Assembly (NCBI GenBank): GCA_964539665.1
Contig: CAZIKB010000003.1
Location: 66,027 to 130,026 of the forward strand
Origin: CAZIKB01 sp964539665
GTDB taxonomy: Bacteria; Zhuqueibacterota; Zhuqueibacteria; Oceanimicrobiales; Oceanimicrobiaceae
DNA length: 64,000 nt
Direction: 5' to 3'
Shown: positions 1 through 8,718 of the stretch, one piece after another
Layout: the number at the start of each line of letters is the position of its first letter
Numbering within the stretch: the first letter of the stretch is position 1
Program-made: the position numbers and the translations under genes
Notes under the pieces: generated by a model
Told to the model about the DNA's origin: nothing
The model's input: the letters and a program-made list of their open reading frames with translations, nothing else
Database searches by the model: none

Positions 1-47
1 TCGAACAGAAATAAATTTTATATATTCGATTAAATACGGAGAAGTAC

Positions 48-1928
48 ATGATTTACGGTATTGTTAACCGCTCAAAAGAGCAGAATGTCAGTCAGGGAGG
101 ATTGATAAAACTACGGCCAGAACATTTATCAGGTAAAGCGGTCAATACTTTTATTAACCAGAATGTAGCCTTGGGAATCAGCGAAATAGGAGTTCCAACC
201 ATTGATGAACGGGTAGGAATAGCTTTTAGCTCAGATAAGCAGATTGCAGTCGCTGCAACCGGGAATATTTTTAGAAGTAATGAAGACGTGTCTGAGAAGT
301 CAAGCGGGACGAGGTCAACAAAGACAGATGTGGCTAAATTGATTTTAACCTGCTACCAAAAATCAGCGGATAGTGGTTTTAAAAAATTAAATGGTCAATT
401 TGCTGCTGCTATCTGGGATGCCGCCAAAAACAGATTTTTACTTGTGCGGGATCATCTGGGTTTTGAACCGCTGTTTTATTACTGGGATGAGAAAACCCTT
501 GTATTTTGCTCGTCCTTGAAAGCCTTGCTGCAATTTGAGAAAATTAAAGATCAGCTTAATTACCGGGCTATACGAAACTATCTGCTTTTCAATTATAATC
601 CGGGATTAGATACATTTATTCAGAATGTTAAAAAAGTGCAACCTGGATTTTGCTTGATTTTAGAAAATGAAAAATTAACTCCAAAAAAGTACTGGTTTTT
701 GTCCTACCAAAATCAAAATGGTCGTCAGCTTGAAGAGTACACAGAAGAGCTTATTTTTTTAACCAAAGATTCTATTAAAATCCGGGCGAATGAAAGCAGC
801 TCTGATCCTGGTGCGTTTCTTAGTGGTGGCATGGATTCGAGTTCCGTGGTCGGTCTGCTAAGTGGATTGGTGGATAGACCCGTTCATACTTTTTCATTCA
901 GGTGCCGTGAAAAATCTGTTGACGAGTCATACTATGCCAGGGTTATGGCCGAACATTATAAAACTCAACATCATGAGGTTGAATTCACCGCAGATGAACT
1001 CATAAACCTTGAGAAAATGACGGACTGGATGGAAGAGCCGTTATGTGATATCGGTGTGGAACTGGGCTCGTACATTTTAGGAAAAGCCGCTCAAAAGGAT
1101 GTGCAATATATTCTCACTGGCGATGGTGGAGATGAACTCTATGCCGGGCATCCGGTTTATATGGCTGATAAAATTGCCAGACTGTTCGATATTGTTCCCG
1201 GCCCTTTGAGATTCGGTATCACAAAAGCTGCGCAGATTCTGCCAGACTCCGATAAAAAGAAAAGTTTGCTGGTAAAAACTCGCCGTTTTGCTTACAGCTA
1301 CAGTTTCCCAGCGGAACTCTTAAGTAACCGCTGGCGGATTTATTATAATGACCGTGAGCTTGCTAAACTCTGTACACCTGAACTGGTCTCTGGATTCGGC
1401 GATTTGAACTCGTATAAAGATATCACAGATCTTTATTCTGATGCAGATGGAAATGATTTTCTCAGCAATTCGCTCTATGGCGATTATCAAACGCTTGTGC
1501 ATTTTCATGTTGATAGATTGCGACTAACCCGCGCGTTTGGCATCGAAGCGCGATTCCCTCTGCATGATTACCGTCTTATTGAATTTTCGGCTACTATTCC
1601 CCCTGAATTGAAAATTAAGGGTTACTCACAGGTTAAATATATCCAGAAGAAAGCATTAGAAGGAATTCTACCGGATGAAATTGTGCACCGAAAGGACAAA
1701 ATGGGGCACAATGTGCCCATGAAAAACTGGATGCGCGATACAACCCAATTTAGAGATTTGCTAAATGATGTTTTATCTGAATCTGCTGTTAAAAACCGCA
1801 ACTTTTTTAATCCAAAAATAATTCAGGAAATGTTAGAAGCCCATTTAAAAAAGAGAAAGGACTACTCCCATCGCCTTTACGCCCTCTTGATATTAGAACT
1901 TTGGCTGCAGAAAAATCTTGATAATTAA
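48..1928 (+). CDS. Asparagine synthase-like amidotransferase, no N-terminal Cys
   Basis: A 626-residue protein of the class II glutamine amidotransferase / asparagine synthase family. The C-terminal ATP-pyrophosphatase domain has the P-loop SGGMDS (residues 259-264) and the acidic motif in TGDGGDELYAGH. The N-terminal half keeps the AsnB fold signature (LNGQFAAAIWD near 114-124 and RDHLGFEPLFYY near 134-145). It begins Met-Ile-Tyr-Gly, whereas functional AsnB glutaminases begin Met-Cys-Gly, so the catalytic Cys is absent. The start is fixed by GGAGA a few bases upstream, and no upstream start would restore Cys. The family activates a carboxylate as the acyl-AMP and joins it to an amine. Without Cys, glutamine hydrolysis is unlikely, so ammonia-dependent or beta-lactam-synthetase-like chemistry is more plausible. 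Homologues with the Cys are common in exosortase/exopolysaccharide loci. It probably modifies a sugar or other surface component, but the substrate is unknown. Confidence 0.85.
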   Translation: MIYGIVNRSKEQNVSQGGLIKLRPEHLSGKAVNTFINQNVALGISEIGVPTIDERVGIAFSSDKQIAVAATGNIFRSNEDVSEKSSGTRSTKTDVAKLILTCYQKSADSGFKKLNGQFAAAIWDAAKNRFLLVRDHLGFEPLFYYWDEKTLVFCSSLKALLQFEKIKDQLNYRAIRNYLLFNYNPGLDTFIQNVKKVQPGFCLILENEKLTPKKYWFLSYQNQNGRQLEEYTEELIFLTKDSIKIRANESSSDPGAFLSGGMDSSSVVGLLSGLVDRPVHTFSFRCREKSVDESYYARVMAEHYKTQHHEVEFTADELINLEKMTDWMEEPLCDIGVELGSYILGKAAQKDVQYILTGDGGDELYAGHPVYMADKIARLFDIVPGPLRFGITKAAQILPDSDKKKSLLVKTRRFAYSYSFPAELLSNRWRIYYNDRELAKLCTPELVSGFGDLNSYKDITDLYSDADGNDFLSNSLYGDYQTLVHFHVDRLRLTRAFGIEARFPLHDYRLIEFSATIPPELKIKGYSQVKYIQKKALEGILPDEIVHRKDKMGHNVPMKNWMRDTTQFRDLLNDVLSESAVKNRNFFNPKIIQEMLEAHLKKRKDYSHRLYALLILELWLQKNLDN

Positions 1929-1943
1929 ATAATTGAATAAATT

Positions 1944-2549
1944 ATGCCTTTACCGTTTGGACATTCTTTGATGGGATATACCCTGTACGAAACTATGCCC
2001 CACAAAGCAAAGGGATTAAATTGGCGAATGTTAATGCTATTCATTGTGATAGCAAATTTGCCGGATATTGATTTTCTCCCGGGATTTCTGGGGGGTAATC
2101 CAAACATATATCATCATCATTATTTGAGCCATAGTATAGGATTTGCAGTGTTCATTGGTGGTATGTTTGCATGGTTTTTTTCTTTTAAGAAGGGTGGAAA
2201 TTTTCTGTCGTATTTTCTGATATTTACAAGTGTTTGTTATTCACATATAATAATGGACCTGGTTACAGCCGACACTGGTGAACCTTTTGGTGTGCCGATG
2301 TTTTGGCCTTTAACAAAAACATATTATTATTCTCCTTTTTCTATATTTATGTCGTTACATAAGATTGGATTAAATAAAGAATTCATTCAAAGTTTGTTTG
2401 TATTGCACAACCTCTGGGTAGCGCTTTGGGAGATTGTAATTTTTATGCCAATTTTGACAATAATAACGGTAGTGAAAATGTGTAGAAAATCTCAAAAAAA
2501 AAGAGACCGTGTGGGAAATTTAAAGTCAGATATCGTCTCAACAACATAG
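1944..2549 (+). CDS. DUF457/YdjM-like membrane protein (putative metal-dependent hydrolase)
   Basis: A 201-residue protein with several hydrophobic segments. Its N-terminus has the pattern of the DUF457 / YdjM 'inner-membrane metal-dependent hydrolase' family: H at position 6 (PFGHSL), a NLPDIDFLPG acidic motif after the first membrane segment, then a His cluster (YHHHYLSHSIG). These His and Asp residues are the presumed metal ligands. No reaction is established for the family, which acts at the cytoplasmic membrane. It starts 15 bases after the preceding stop and so is probably co-transcribed with the asparagine-synthase-like gene. The C-terminus is basic (KKRDR). Family assignment rests on the His/Asp pattern and topology, and the role in this locus is unknown. 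Confidence 0.65.
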   Translation: MPLPFGHSLMGYTLYETMPHKAKGLNWRMLMLFIVIANLPDIDFLPGFLGGNPNIYHHHYLSHSIGFAVFIGGMFAWFFSFKKGGNFLSYFLIFTSVCYSHIIMDLVTADTGEPFGVPMFWPLTKTYYYSPFSIFMSLHKIGLNKEFIQSLFVLHNLWVALWEIVIFMPILTIITVVKMCRKSQKKRDRVGNLKSDIVSTT

Positions 2550-2616
2550 GCGAAAAAGTGCAAGGTTTTTTGAAACTTTTGAGTAAGAAAACATAATTCA
2601 AATATTAGAACAATAT

Positions 2617-3588
2617 ATGAATCAAATTGAATATTCGGTTGTAGTTCCTGTTATGGATGAAGAAGACAATGTGAAAATTCTTTATAACGGGATAAAAGAA
2701 GTACTGCAAAAAATGGGGAAGTCTTATGAAATAATATTCGTCGATGATGGCAGTACTGACCGGACATTTTCCATTATGAAATCGATTAATAATCAGGATC
2801 ATGATTTTAAAGTAATTAAATTCAGACGTAATTTTGGTCAATCTGCTGCGATGGCTGCTGGATTCGATCAGGCAAAGGGTAAGATTGTCATTTCCATGGA
2901 TGGTGATTTGCAGAATGATCCAAAGGATATTCCGGCCCTGGTTGAAAAGATTCATGAGGGCTATGACATTGTGGCTGGTTGGCGAAAAAACCGAAAAGAT
3001 AAATTGTTAATTAGAAAAGTCCCTTCAAAGATTGCAAATAGAATTATACGATATTTAACCGGCGTCCAGTTGCATGACACTGGCTGCTCCCTGAAAGCAT
3101 ATCGGCTGGAGGTGATAAAGAAAATCAGACTTTATGGAGAATTGCATCGATTTATTCCGGCGCTGGCTCGCATTGAAGGCGCCCGAATATCTGAAATGAT
3201 TGTTTCGCATCACCACCGTAAATTTGGTAAATCGAAATACAACTTGACCCGCACCTTCAAGGTAGTGATGGATTTAACAACTCTGAATCTTTTCATCAAA
3301 TATTTAAATAATCCAGTTCATTTTTTTGGCATGCTGGGTTTTGTGTTTAATTTTATCGGAACATTTGCATTATGTATTTGTGGCTATTTATTTTTAAGGG
3401 AAGTTTATGATTTGCCCGGATTAAATGTATTTATTTCTTTTGCGTTTTTATTGATTGCTTCAGGCTGTCAATTTTTCTTCTACGGCCTGATTGCAAACAT
3501 GGTCGTAAAAACTGGTGAAGATAATAATAATAAACTTATGGAGTACTATTCAAAAGCTAATCTTCGTGAAGGTAATAAACTGACATGA
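2617..3588 (+). CDS. GT2 glycosyltransferase, polyprenyl-phosphate sugar synthase type (GtrB/DPM1-like)
   Basis: A 323-residue GT-A glycosyltransferase of the GtrB/ArnC/DPM1 group, which transfers a sugar from a nucleotide sugar to polyprenyl phosphate on the cytoplasmic face. Nucleotide-binding VDDGSTD lies at 42-48 and the metal-binding DGD with LQNDP at 95-102. An amphipathic stretch (QLHDTGCSLKAYR) and RKFGKSKYNL typical of the group follow, and two hydrophobic segments near 235-300 anchor the C-terminus. It is the first of three consecutive paralogues (see 3653 and 4673). The donor sugar cannot be told from sequence. Products of such enzymes are normally used by GT39/GT-C enzymes, several of which occur later in the window. 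Confidence 0.9.
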   Translation: MNQIEYSVVVPVMDEEDNVKILYNGIKEVLQKMGKSYEIIFVDDGSTDRTFSIMKSINNQDHDFKVIKFRRNFGQSAAMAAGFDQAKGKIVISMDGDLQNDPKDIPALVEKIHEGYDIVAGWRKNRKDKLLIRKVPSKIANRIIRYLTGVQLHDTGCSLKAYRLEVIKKIRLYGELHRFIPALARIEGARISEMIVSHHHRKFGKSKYNLTRTFKVVMDLTTLNLFIKYLNNPVHFFGMLGFVFNFIGTFALCICGYLFLREVYDLPGLNVFISFAFLLIASGCQFFFYGLIANMVVKTGEDNNNKLMEYYSKANLREGNKLT

Positions 3589-3652
3589 TTTTTAAATGTT
3601 TAGTCACAAACTCTTAGCTCAATAGTATCAATTTAATTTGGAAATAAATTCG

Positions 3653-4651
3653 ATGGAAGAACAAATAATTACTCGTAGTACGCCACAAGATGGGGAAAGT
3701 GAGCAAGTCATGTTACCTCCAAAAGATAAAACCTCCATCATTATTACCGTAAAAAACTTTGAATCAGAGATCGGTGAAATAAATCAAACATTGCTCGCGA
3801 GTTTAGAAAAATCCAACGATGATTTTGAAGTGATCTATATCGATGATGGCAGCCTTGATAATACCTGGGAAGCGCTCAAGCAACAGGCTCTGAATGACAG
3901 GCGCATTAAATTGATTCGAATGCGCACTTCATTCGGGGAGTCTGCTGCATTCGAGGCAGGAATCAAACATGCTCAGGGCGACCGGATCGTGTTTTTTGCA
4001 ACGAGGGTGCGGATCAATCCTGCTCAAATTTCAAATTTAGTGGCAAAGTTAAAAGATGATTATGATTTAGTTATGGGTTGGCGGCATCCCCGTCGGGATT
4101 CGCTGTTAAATAGAGTTATCTCAAAAACATTTAATATGATGATTAAATGGATTTCTAAGATAACATTGCATGATATAAATAGCGGAGTTTTTGCCACCAG
4201 AAAAGAAGTTTTGCAGGATGTCCCAATTTATGGTAATTTGAACATTTTCCTGCCAATTTTAGCAACCAGAAAGGGCTACCGGGTAGGGGACGAACAGATC
4301 GAACAACTTCCCGGAAAATTTCGGCAGTCGAAATATTTCTCCGAATATATTCAAAGGCTTCTGGACATGGTCACTGTAATCTTCCTGACCAATTATTCCA
4401 AGAAACCTCTGCACTTCTTAGGCTTCTTTGGTATTATTTTTACGATAATTGGTGCAGGAATGAATCTGTACCTGTTTATTTACAGGTTGCTGGAATTTGG
4501 CCCGATTGCTGGTCGGCCGCTCCTTCTACTTGGAGCATTGCTGTTAGTAATTGGCATCCAGATGATTTCAATCGGATTAATAGGCGAAATGATTATTTTT
4601 ACCCATGCGAAAGAAATCAAAGAATATACAATTGAAGAAATTTTGGATTAA
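3653..4651 (+). CDS. GT2 family paralogue lacking the DxD metal site
   Basis: A 332-residue paralogue of the preceding gene with the same layout: GT-A domain, then two C-terminal hydrophobic segments. It keeps the first nucleotide-binding motif (IDDGSLDNTW, residues 63-72) and the downstream LHDINSGVFATRKEVL and KFRQSKY elements. At the position where its neighbours have MDGDLQNDP, this protein reads FFATRVRINPAQ (114-125), with no acidic residues at all. It is therefore probably inactive as a metal-dependent transferase, or uses a different mechanism. It may be a regulatory or structural partner of the flanking paralogues. A TTG start 15 bases upstream is possible, but ATG at 3653 is preferred. 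The long polar N-terminus (about 25 residues) is unusual for the family. Confidence 0.8.
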   Translation: MEEQIITRSTPQDGESEQVMLPPKDKTSIIITVKNFESEIGEINQTLLASLEKSNDDFEVIYIDDGSLDNTWEALKQQALNDRRIKLIRMRTSFGESAAFEAGIKHAQGDRIVFFATRVRINPAQISNLVAKLKDDYDLVMGWRHPRRDSLLNRVISKTFNMMIKWISKITLHDINSGVFATRKEVLQDVPIYGNLNIFLPILATRKGYRVGDEQIEQLPGKFRQSKYFSEYIQRLLDMVTVIFLTNYSKKPLHFLGFFGIIFTIIGAGMNLYLFIYRLLEFGPIAGRPLLLLGALLLVIGIQMISIGLIGEMIIFTHAKEIKEYTIEEILD

Positions 4652-4672
4652 AAAATATACATTGGATTTATT

Positions 4673-5659
4673 ATGAAGCTCATTATTCAAATTCCTTGTT
4701 TAAATGAAGAAAAGTCCTTACCTGAGACTTTGAATGATTTACCAGATTCCATTGAAGGTGTGGATGAAATCGAAACCTTGATTATTGACGATGGCAGTGA
4801 AGACCGGACTATAGAAGTTGCACGCGAGTCAGGGGTGAATCATATTGTACAACACACAAATAATAAAGGGCTTGCAGAAGCATTTGTGACTGGTATTGAC
4901 GCCTGCCTTAAACTCGGCGCGGACATTATTGTCAATACTGACGGGGACAATCAATATAATGGCCGTAGCATCGTAGATTTGATTGATCCGATTCTAAAAC
5001 GCAAAGCGGATATGGTTGTGGGAGATCGGCAGGTAAACGGTATTCCTCATTTTTCGTTTTTTAAAAAACGTTTGCAATCTCTGGGCAGTTGGGTTGTTCA
5101 GCATATCTCTGATACGAAGGTTCCCGATACCACCAGTGGCTTCCGAGCGTTCAGCCGCGAAGCAGCGCTTCGAATGAATGTTATTTCAAGGTTTACCTAC
5201 ACGCTCGAGACTATTATTCAGGCAGGGAAAAGCAATGTCGCTATTACGCATGTTCCAGTAGAGACCAATGAGAAACTGCGGGATTCGCGTCTTTTCAAAA
5301 GCATACCTAATTATATTAAGCGCTCTGTGGCAACAATATTTAGAATTTACACAATGTATGAACCGCTCAAGACATTTTCGATGATTGGAGGTTTTGTTTT
5401 TGGCGGCGGTATGCTCTTGTCTTTAAGATATCTATATTTTTATTTTACAACCGGCGGCGGAGGACATATTCAGTCTTTAATCCTTGCCGCTGTGCTCATG
5501 TTAATAGGATTTCAGGTGATTATGATTGGGCTCCTCGCTGATTTAATTCGCGGTAATCGTCGTTTAATTGAAGATACGCAATACCGGGTAAAAAAGATGG
5601 AGATAGGACATTTGTACAAAGATGTCAAATTGAATGAAAAAAACAGAGAAGAAAGTTAA
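4673..5659 (+). CDS. GT2 glycosyltransferase, polyprenyl-phosphate type
   Basis: A 328-residue GT2 enzyme, third of the tandem trio. It begins at once with the GT-A fold (IIQIPCLNEEKSL), keeps IDDGSED (38-44) and an intact metal site in VNTDGDNQYN (DGD at 90-92), and has VVGDRQ and DTTSGFRAFSR acceptor-side motifs. Two hydrophobic C-terminal segments (about 245-310) follow. It likely loads a sugar on undecaprenyl phosphate or extends a lipid-linked sugar at the inner face of the membrane. Its end overlaps the next gene by 26 bases, implying translational coupling. The exact donor and acceptor are not predictable. Confidence 0.88.
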   Translation: MKLIIQIPCLNEEKSLPETLNDLPDSIEGVDEIETLIIDDGSEDRTIEVARESGVNHIVQHTNNKGLAEAFVTGIDACLKLGADIIVNTDGDNQYNGRSIVDLIDPILKRKADMVVGDRQVNGIPHFSFFKKRLQSLGSWVVQHISDTKVPDTTSGFRAFSREAALRMNVISRFTYTLETIIQAGKSNVAITHVPVETNEKLRDSRLFKSIPNYIKRSVATIFRIYTMYEPLKTFSMIGGFVFGGGMLLSLRYLYFYFTTGGGGHIQSLILAAVLMLIGFQVIMIGLLADLIRGNRRLIEDTQYRVKKMEIGHLYKDVKLNEKNREES

Positions 5660-6707
5660 AATTTGTTATATTGCAGGTCGTGAAGCCAGTTATTCGCGTA
5701 CAAGAATGATGATTCACGGACTGCAGTCCGTGGGATTTGATGTGGTAAAATGTTTGCCGCCGAATAAATCGTTTAAATATTATCCCAATATAATGTGGCA
5801 GTTTCTTCGCAAAAAACGTGGCTGCGATTTGGTAATCGTTGGCTTTTATGGACAGCTTTTACTGCCCTTCGTCTGGTTGTTCACGACAAAACCTATTTTA
5901 TTCGATGTGTACATTTCCACTTTCGGGACAATGATTGATGATCGGGCTAAAGGACGACGGAATGGTTTCCGGGCCAGACTATACTGGCTGTCAGATTACA
6001 TTTCTATGAAACTGGCAAATAGAATTATTACTGAGTCATGCCATCATATAAAACAGTATGCGAAAATGTTTCGGGTTCCGGAAAGTAAATTTAGGCATAT
6101 TTTTTTAGCAACTGATCCCAATATCATTTATCCAAAATCGCTGCCGCAACCCAAGGGAAAATTCCTGGTTCATTTCCATGGAGAATATGCACCATTTCAT
6201 GGCGTCAAATATATTTTCCAGGCGGCTGATATTTTAAGAAATGAGAATGTGGAATTCCAAATCGTTGGCCGCGGCATTACTCATGAACAGGACATGAAAT
6301 TTGCAAAAGAGTTGAATCTGCAAAATTGTAAATTTATTGAATGGGTGCCTTATGAAGAATTGGCCGACTACATGTCGCGTGCGCATTGCTGCCTGGGATT
6401 TTTCGGTGATAATCCCAGAACCATGCGTGTTTTTACAAATAAAGTTGTAGAAGCCATTGCAGTCGCAAAGCCATTAATCTCCACAAAAAATGAGCCGGTT
6501 CAGGAATTGCTAAAAAATGACGAAAGCGCTTTGCTGGTTGAAAGAGCTAATCCAGCCCAGATAGCGAAAGCCATTCGTAAATTGCGGGATGACGCTGAAT
6601 TGCGGCAACGAATCGGCAATGCGGGCCATGAACTGTTTTTAAAAAATTGTACTTTGGAGGTTTTTTCAAAATATATTAAAAATAATATTGAGGAGATGCT
6701 GAATTAA
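5634..6707 (+). CDS. GT4 family glycosyltransferase
   Basis: A 357-residue GT-B glycosyltransferase of family 4. The N-terminal domain starts with the beta-strand KICYIAGREASYSRTRMM. The C-terminal Rossmann domain has FLVHFHGEYAPFHGVKYI, FQIVGRG and the C-terminal E-x7-E-like donor site around RVFTNKVVEAIAVAKPLIST. A hydrophobic stretch near residues 60-90 suggests peripheral membrane association. The start overlaps the preceding GT2 gene by 26 bases and the stop overlaps the next ATG (TAATG), so the three genes are coupled. It transfers a sugar from a nucleotide sugar to a growing lipid-linked glycan, with donor unknown. Confidence 0.85.
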   Translation: MKKTEKKVKICYIAGREASYSRTRMMIHGLQSVGFDVVKCLPPNKSFKYYPNIMWQFLRKKRGCDLVIVGFYGQLLLPFVWLFTTKPILFDVYISTFGTMIDDRAKGRRNGFRARLYWLSDYISMKLANRIITESCHHIKQYAKMFRVPESKFRHIFLATDPNIIYPKSLPQPKGKFLVHFHGEYAPFHGVKYIFQAADILRNENVEFQIVGRGITHEQDMKFAKELNLQNCKFIEWVPYEELADYMSRAHCCLGFFGDNPRTMRVFTNKVVEAIAVAKPLISTKNEPVQELLKNDESALLVERANPAQIAKAIRKLRDDAELRQRIGNAGHELFLKNCTLEVFSKYIKNNIEEMLN

Positions 6708-7726
6708 TGATTGCAGATTTTGATTATTCTTTATTGAAAGGGAAAAAAGTTCTGATCACCGGCGGTCTTGGATTTATCGGCAGCAGTATCGCTCATCGGT
6801 GCGTTGAGTTAGGTGCGAGCGTGATGATTTTAGACGCCTGCTTGGAACCTTACGGCTGGAATTTTACTAATATTGAGGAGATTAAAAATAATATCGAATT
6901 TATTAAAGGCGATATTCGCGATAGAAATCTGCTGATGAAATTAACGCCGAACCAGGATATCATTTTTCACATGGCGGCGCAGGTGGGTCGTGAAATTTCA
7001 ATTGAGAGCCCGGAATTGGATGTAGAGATCAACTGTACTGGTACGATTAATCTTCTCGAAGCCTGCCGAAAAAATACGAAAGGTGTTAAAGTAGTCTTCG
7101 CTGGTTCTCGGGGGCAAATAGGCGAGCCAGTATATTTTCCGGTTGATGAAAACCATCCACAAAATCCTACGGATATTTACGGTATCAATAAAATGGCCGC
7201 TGAACAGTATTTATTTCTTTACAGTAAAATAAGTGAATTCCCGGTTGTATCTCTGAGGCTTAATAATGTCTACGGCCCGAGATGTCAGATGCATGCCAGC
7301 TTTTATGGGATTCTTAACTGGTTTATGGCTAATGCCATGACCGGTAAAGCCATCACTGTTTACGGCGAAGGCAAACAGACCAGAGATTATGTTTATATTG
7401 ACGATGTTGTGGATGCTTTTATCCGGGTGGCCATTTCTGAGCAAGCCAATGGTCAGGTCTATTTCGTTGGCTCGGCTGTGGAGACCGTCTTCCTCGAAAT
7501 GGTGAATGAGATTGTGCGTGCAGTGGGCACAGGCGAAATAGTACACATCCCGTTTCCTGAGATACGTGATAAAATTGATATAAAAAGATTTGTGGTTACT
7601 TATTCGAAAATAAATGCAGCGGTAGGGTGGAAACCGAATTATGATTTACGAACCGGCGTCAGAAAAACTGTGAATTATTATCGCGGCAGATTGAACGACT
7701 ATTTGCACCGAGGCGGAGAGAGCTGA
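6707..7726 (+). CDS. NAD-dependent sugar-nucleotide epimerase/dehydratase (extended SDR)
   Basis: A 339-residue extended short-chain dehydrogenase. The NAD-binding GGLGFIGSS sits near residues 17-25. GDIRDR, AAQVGRE and the catalytic YGINK (Tyr-x3-Lys) follow, then LRLNNVYGPRCQ and the RDYVYIDDVV motif of UDP-sugar epimerases and dehydratases. A serine/threonine before YxxxK lies in FAGSRGQ. It probably makes a nucleotide-sugar donor (UDP-glucose epimerase, dTDP-glucose dehydratase or similar) in the cytoplasm. Its ATG shares a base with the preceding stop, and the next gene starts one base after its stop. The exact substrate is not determined. Confidence 0.85.
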   Translation: MIADFDYSLLKGKKVLITGGLGFIGSSIAHRCVELGASVMILDACLEPYGWNFTNIEEIKNNIEFIKGDIRDRNLLMKLTPNQDIIFHMAAQVGREISIESPELDVEINCTGTINLLEACRKNTKGVKVVFAGSRGQIGEPVYFPVDENHPQNPTDIYGINKMAAEQYLFLYSKISEFPVVSLRLNNVYGPRCQMHASFYGILNWFMANAMTGKAITVYGEGKQTRDYVYIDDVVDAFIRVAISEQANGQVYFVGSAVETVFLEMVNEIVRAVGTGEIVHIPFPEIRDKIDIKRFVVTYSKINAAVGWKPNYDLRTGVRKTVNYYRGRLNDYLHRGGES

Positions 7727-7727
7727 G

Positions 7728-8717
7728 ATGTCAGATCCAGTATCAGTGAAAGATGTAAAAAACATTAATAATCTGAGTGAAAAGCAAAATATAGACCTAT
7801 CCGTAATAATAGCATGCTTTAATTCCAGTAGAACAATCCGGAATGCGCTTGAAGCTATTTCAAATCAGGTAACAAACTACAATTTTGAAATTCTTGTCGT
7901 CGATAGCTCCAAAGATGACACTCCTGAGATCGTGGCTAATGAATTTCCGCACGTCCATCTCTTCAGGTATGAACGTCAGACCTACCCTGGAACGGCACGC
8001 AACCTGGGAATAGAGAAAGCACGCGGTACTTATGTCGTTTTTACCGATTCGGATTGTGTGCCCGATTCTAACTGGGTCGAACAGATTATAAAAACAATCA
8101 CCAGAGTACAAACAGACGCAGTGGGAGGATGTTTGATTAATGGCTATCCAAAGAGTCTTACCGCCTGGGTTAGCCATTTAATTGAATTTAACGAGTGGAC
8201 AGAAACAACTCCGGCAGGTATTGTGACCAATATCCCCAGCGCAAATCTGGCTTATAAAAAGGAAACGTTTACACGCTTAAAAGAATACTTCCCTGATTAT
8301 CTGGGCTCAGAAGATACAATACTCAACTGGAAAATGCAAAATAAAGGCGTCAGGATTTATTTCGATCCCAAAATCAGAATTGTCCATTTGAACCGAGTTT
8401 CTTTAATAAAACTGTTTCGCCATCAGTATAATTTAGGCAGGTGGTCAGCCGAAGCAAGACGCAATGTAGATTTGCCAGGGAGTTATTTGGTGAAGTATCG
8501 CATCTTGGTATTCGCACTCCCCATCATTCGTTGGGCCCGGGCGTTAGTCAGGCTGCTTCGTAAAGATATACCGAAATTTTTGCTATTTCTGTTCATCACA
8601 CCCATTTATTTAGCAACGGCTGTTGCCTGGAGCATTGGTTTTGTTTCTAAACAAAAGCTAACATTTTCTATTCAATCGCAGGAAAATTCCAATATTTCCT
8701 CAAACACGAGAAGTTAA
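7728..8717 (+). CDS. GT2 family glycosyltransferase
   Basis: A 329-residue GT2 enzyme of the rhamnosyltransferase / cellulose-synthase-like sort. The GT-A domain contains LSVIIACFNSSRTI, VVDSSKDDT, RNLGIEKARG and the metal-binding TDSDC (DSD), followed by an acceptor motif with an acidic LGSEDTIL (ED). A basic segment then leads to a hydrophobic region near the C-terminus (FLLFLFITPIYLATAVAWSI), so it is likely bound to the inner membrane. It sits between an epimerase and an epimerase fusion with one-base gaps, and probably adds a sugar to the repeat unit. Donor unknown. Confidence 0.85.
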   Translation: MSDPVSVKDVKNINNLSEKQNIDLSVIIACFNSSRTIRNALEAISNQVTNYNFEILVVDSSKDDTPEIVANEFPHVHLFRYERQTYPGTARNLGIEKARGTYVVFTDSDCVPDSNWVEQIIKTITRVQTDAVGGCLINGYPKSLTAWVSHLIEFNEWTETTPAGIVTNIPSANLAYKKETFTRLKEYFPDYLGSEDTILNWKMQNKGVRIYFDPKIRIVHLNRVSLIKLFRHQYNLGRWSAEARRNVDLPGSYLVKYRILVFALPIIRWARALVRLLRKDIPKFLLFLFITPIYLATAVAWSIGFVSKQKLTFSIQSQENSNISSNTRS

Positions 8718-8718
8718 C

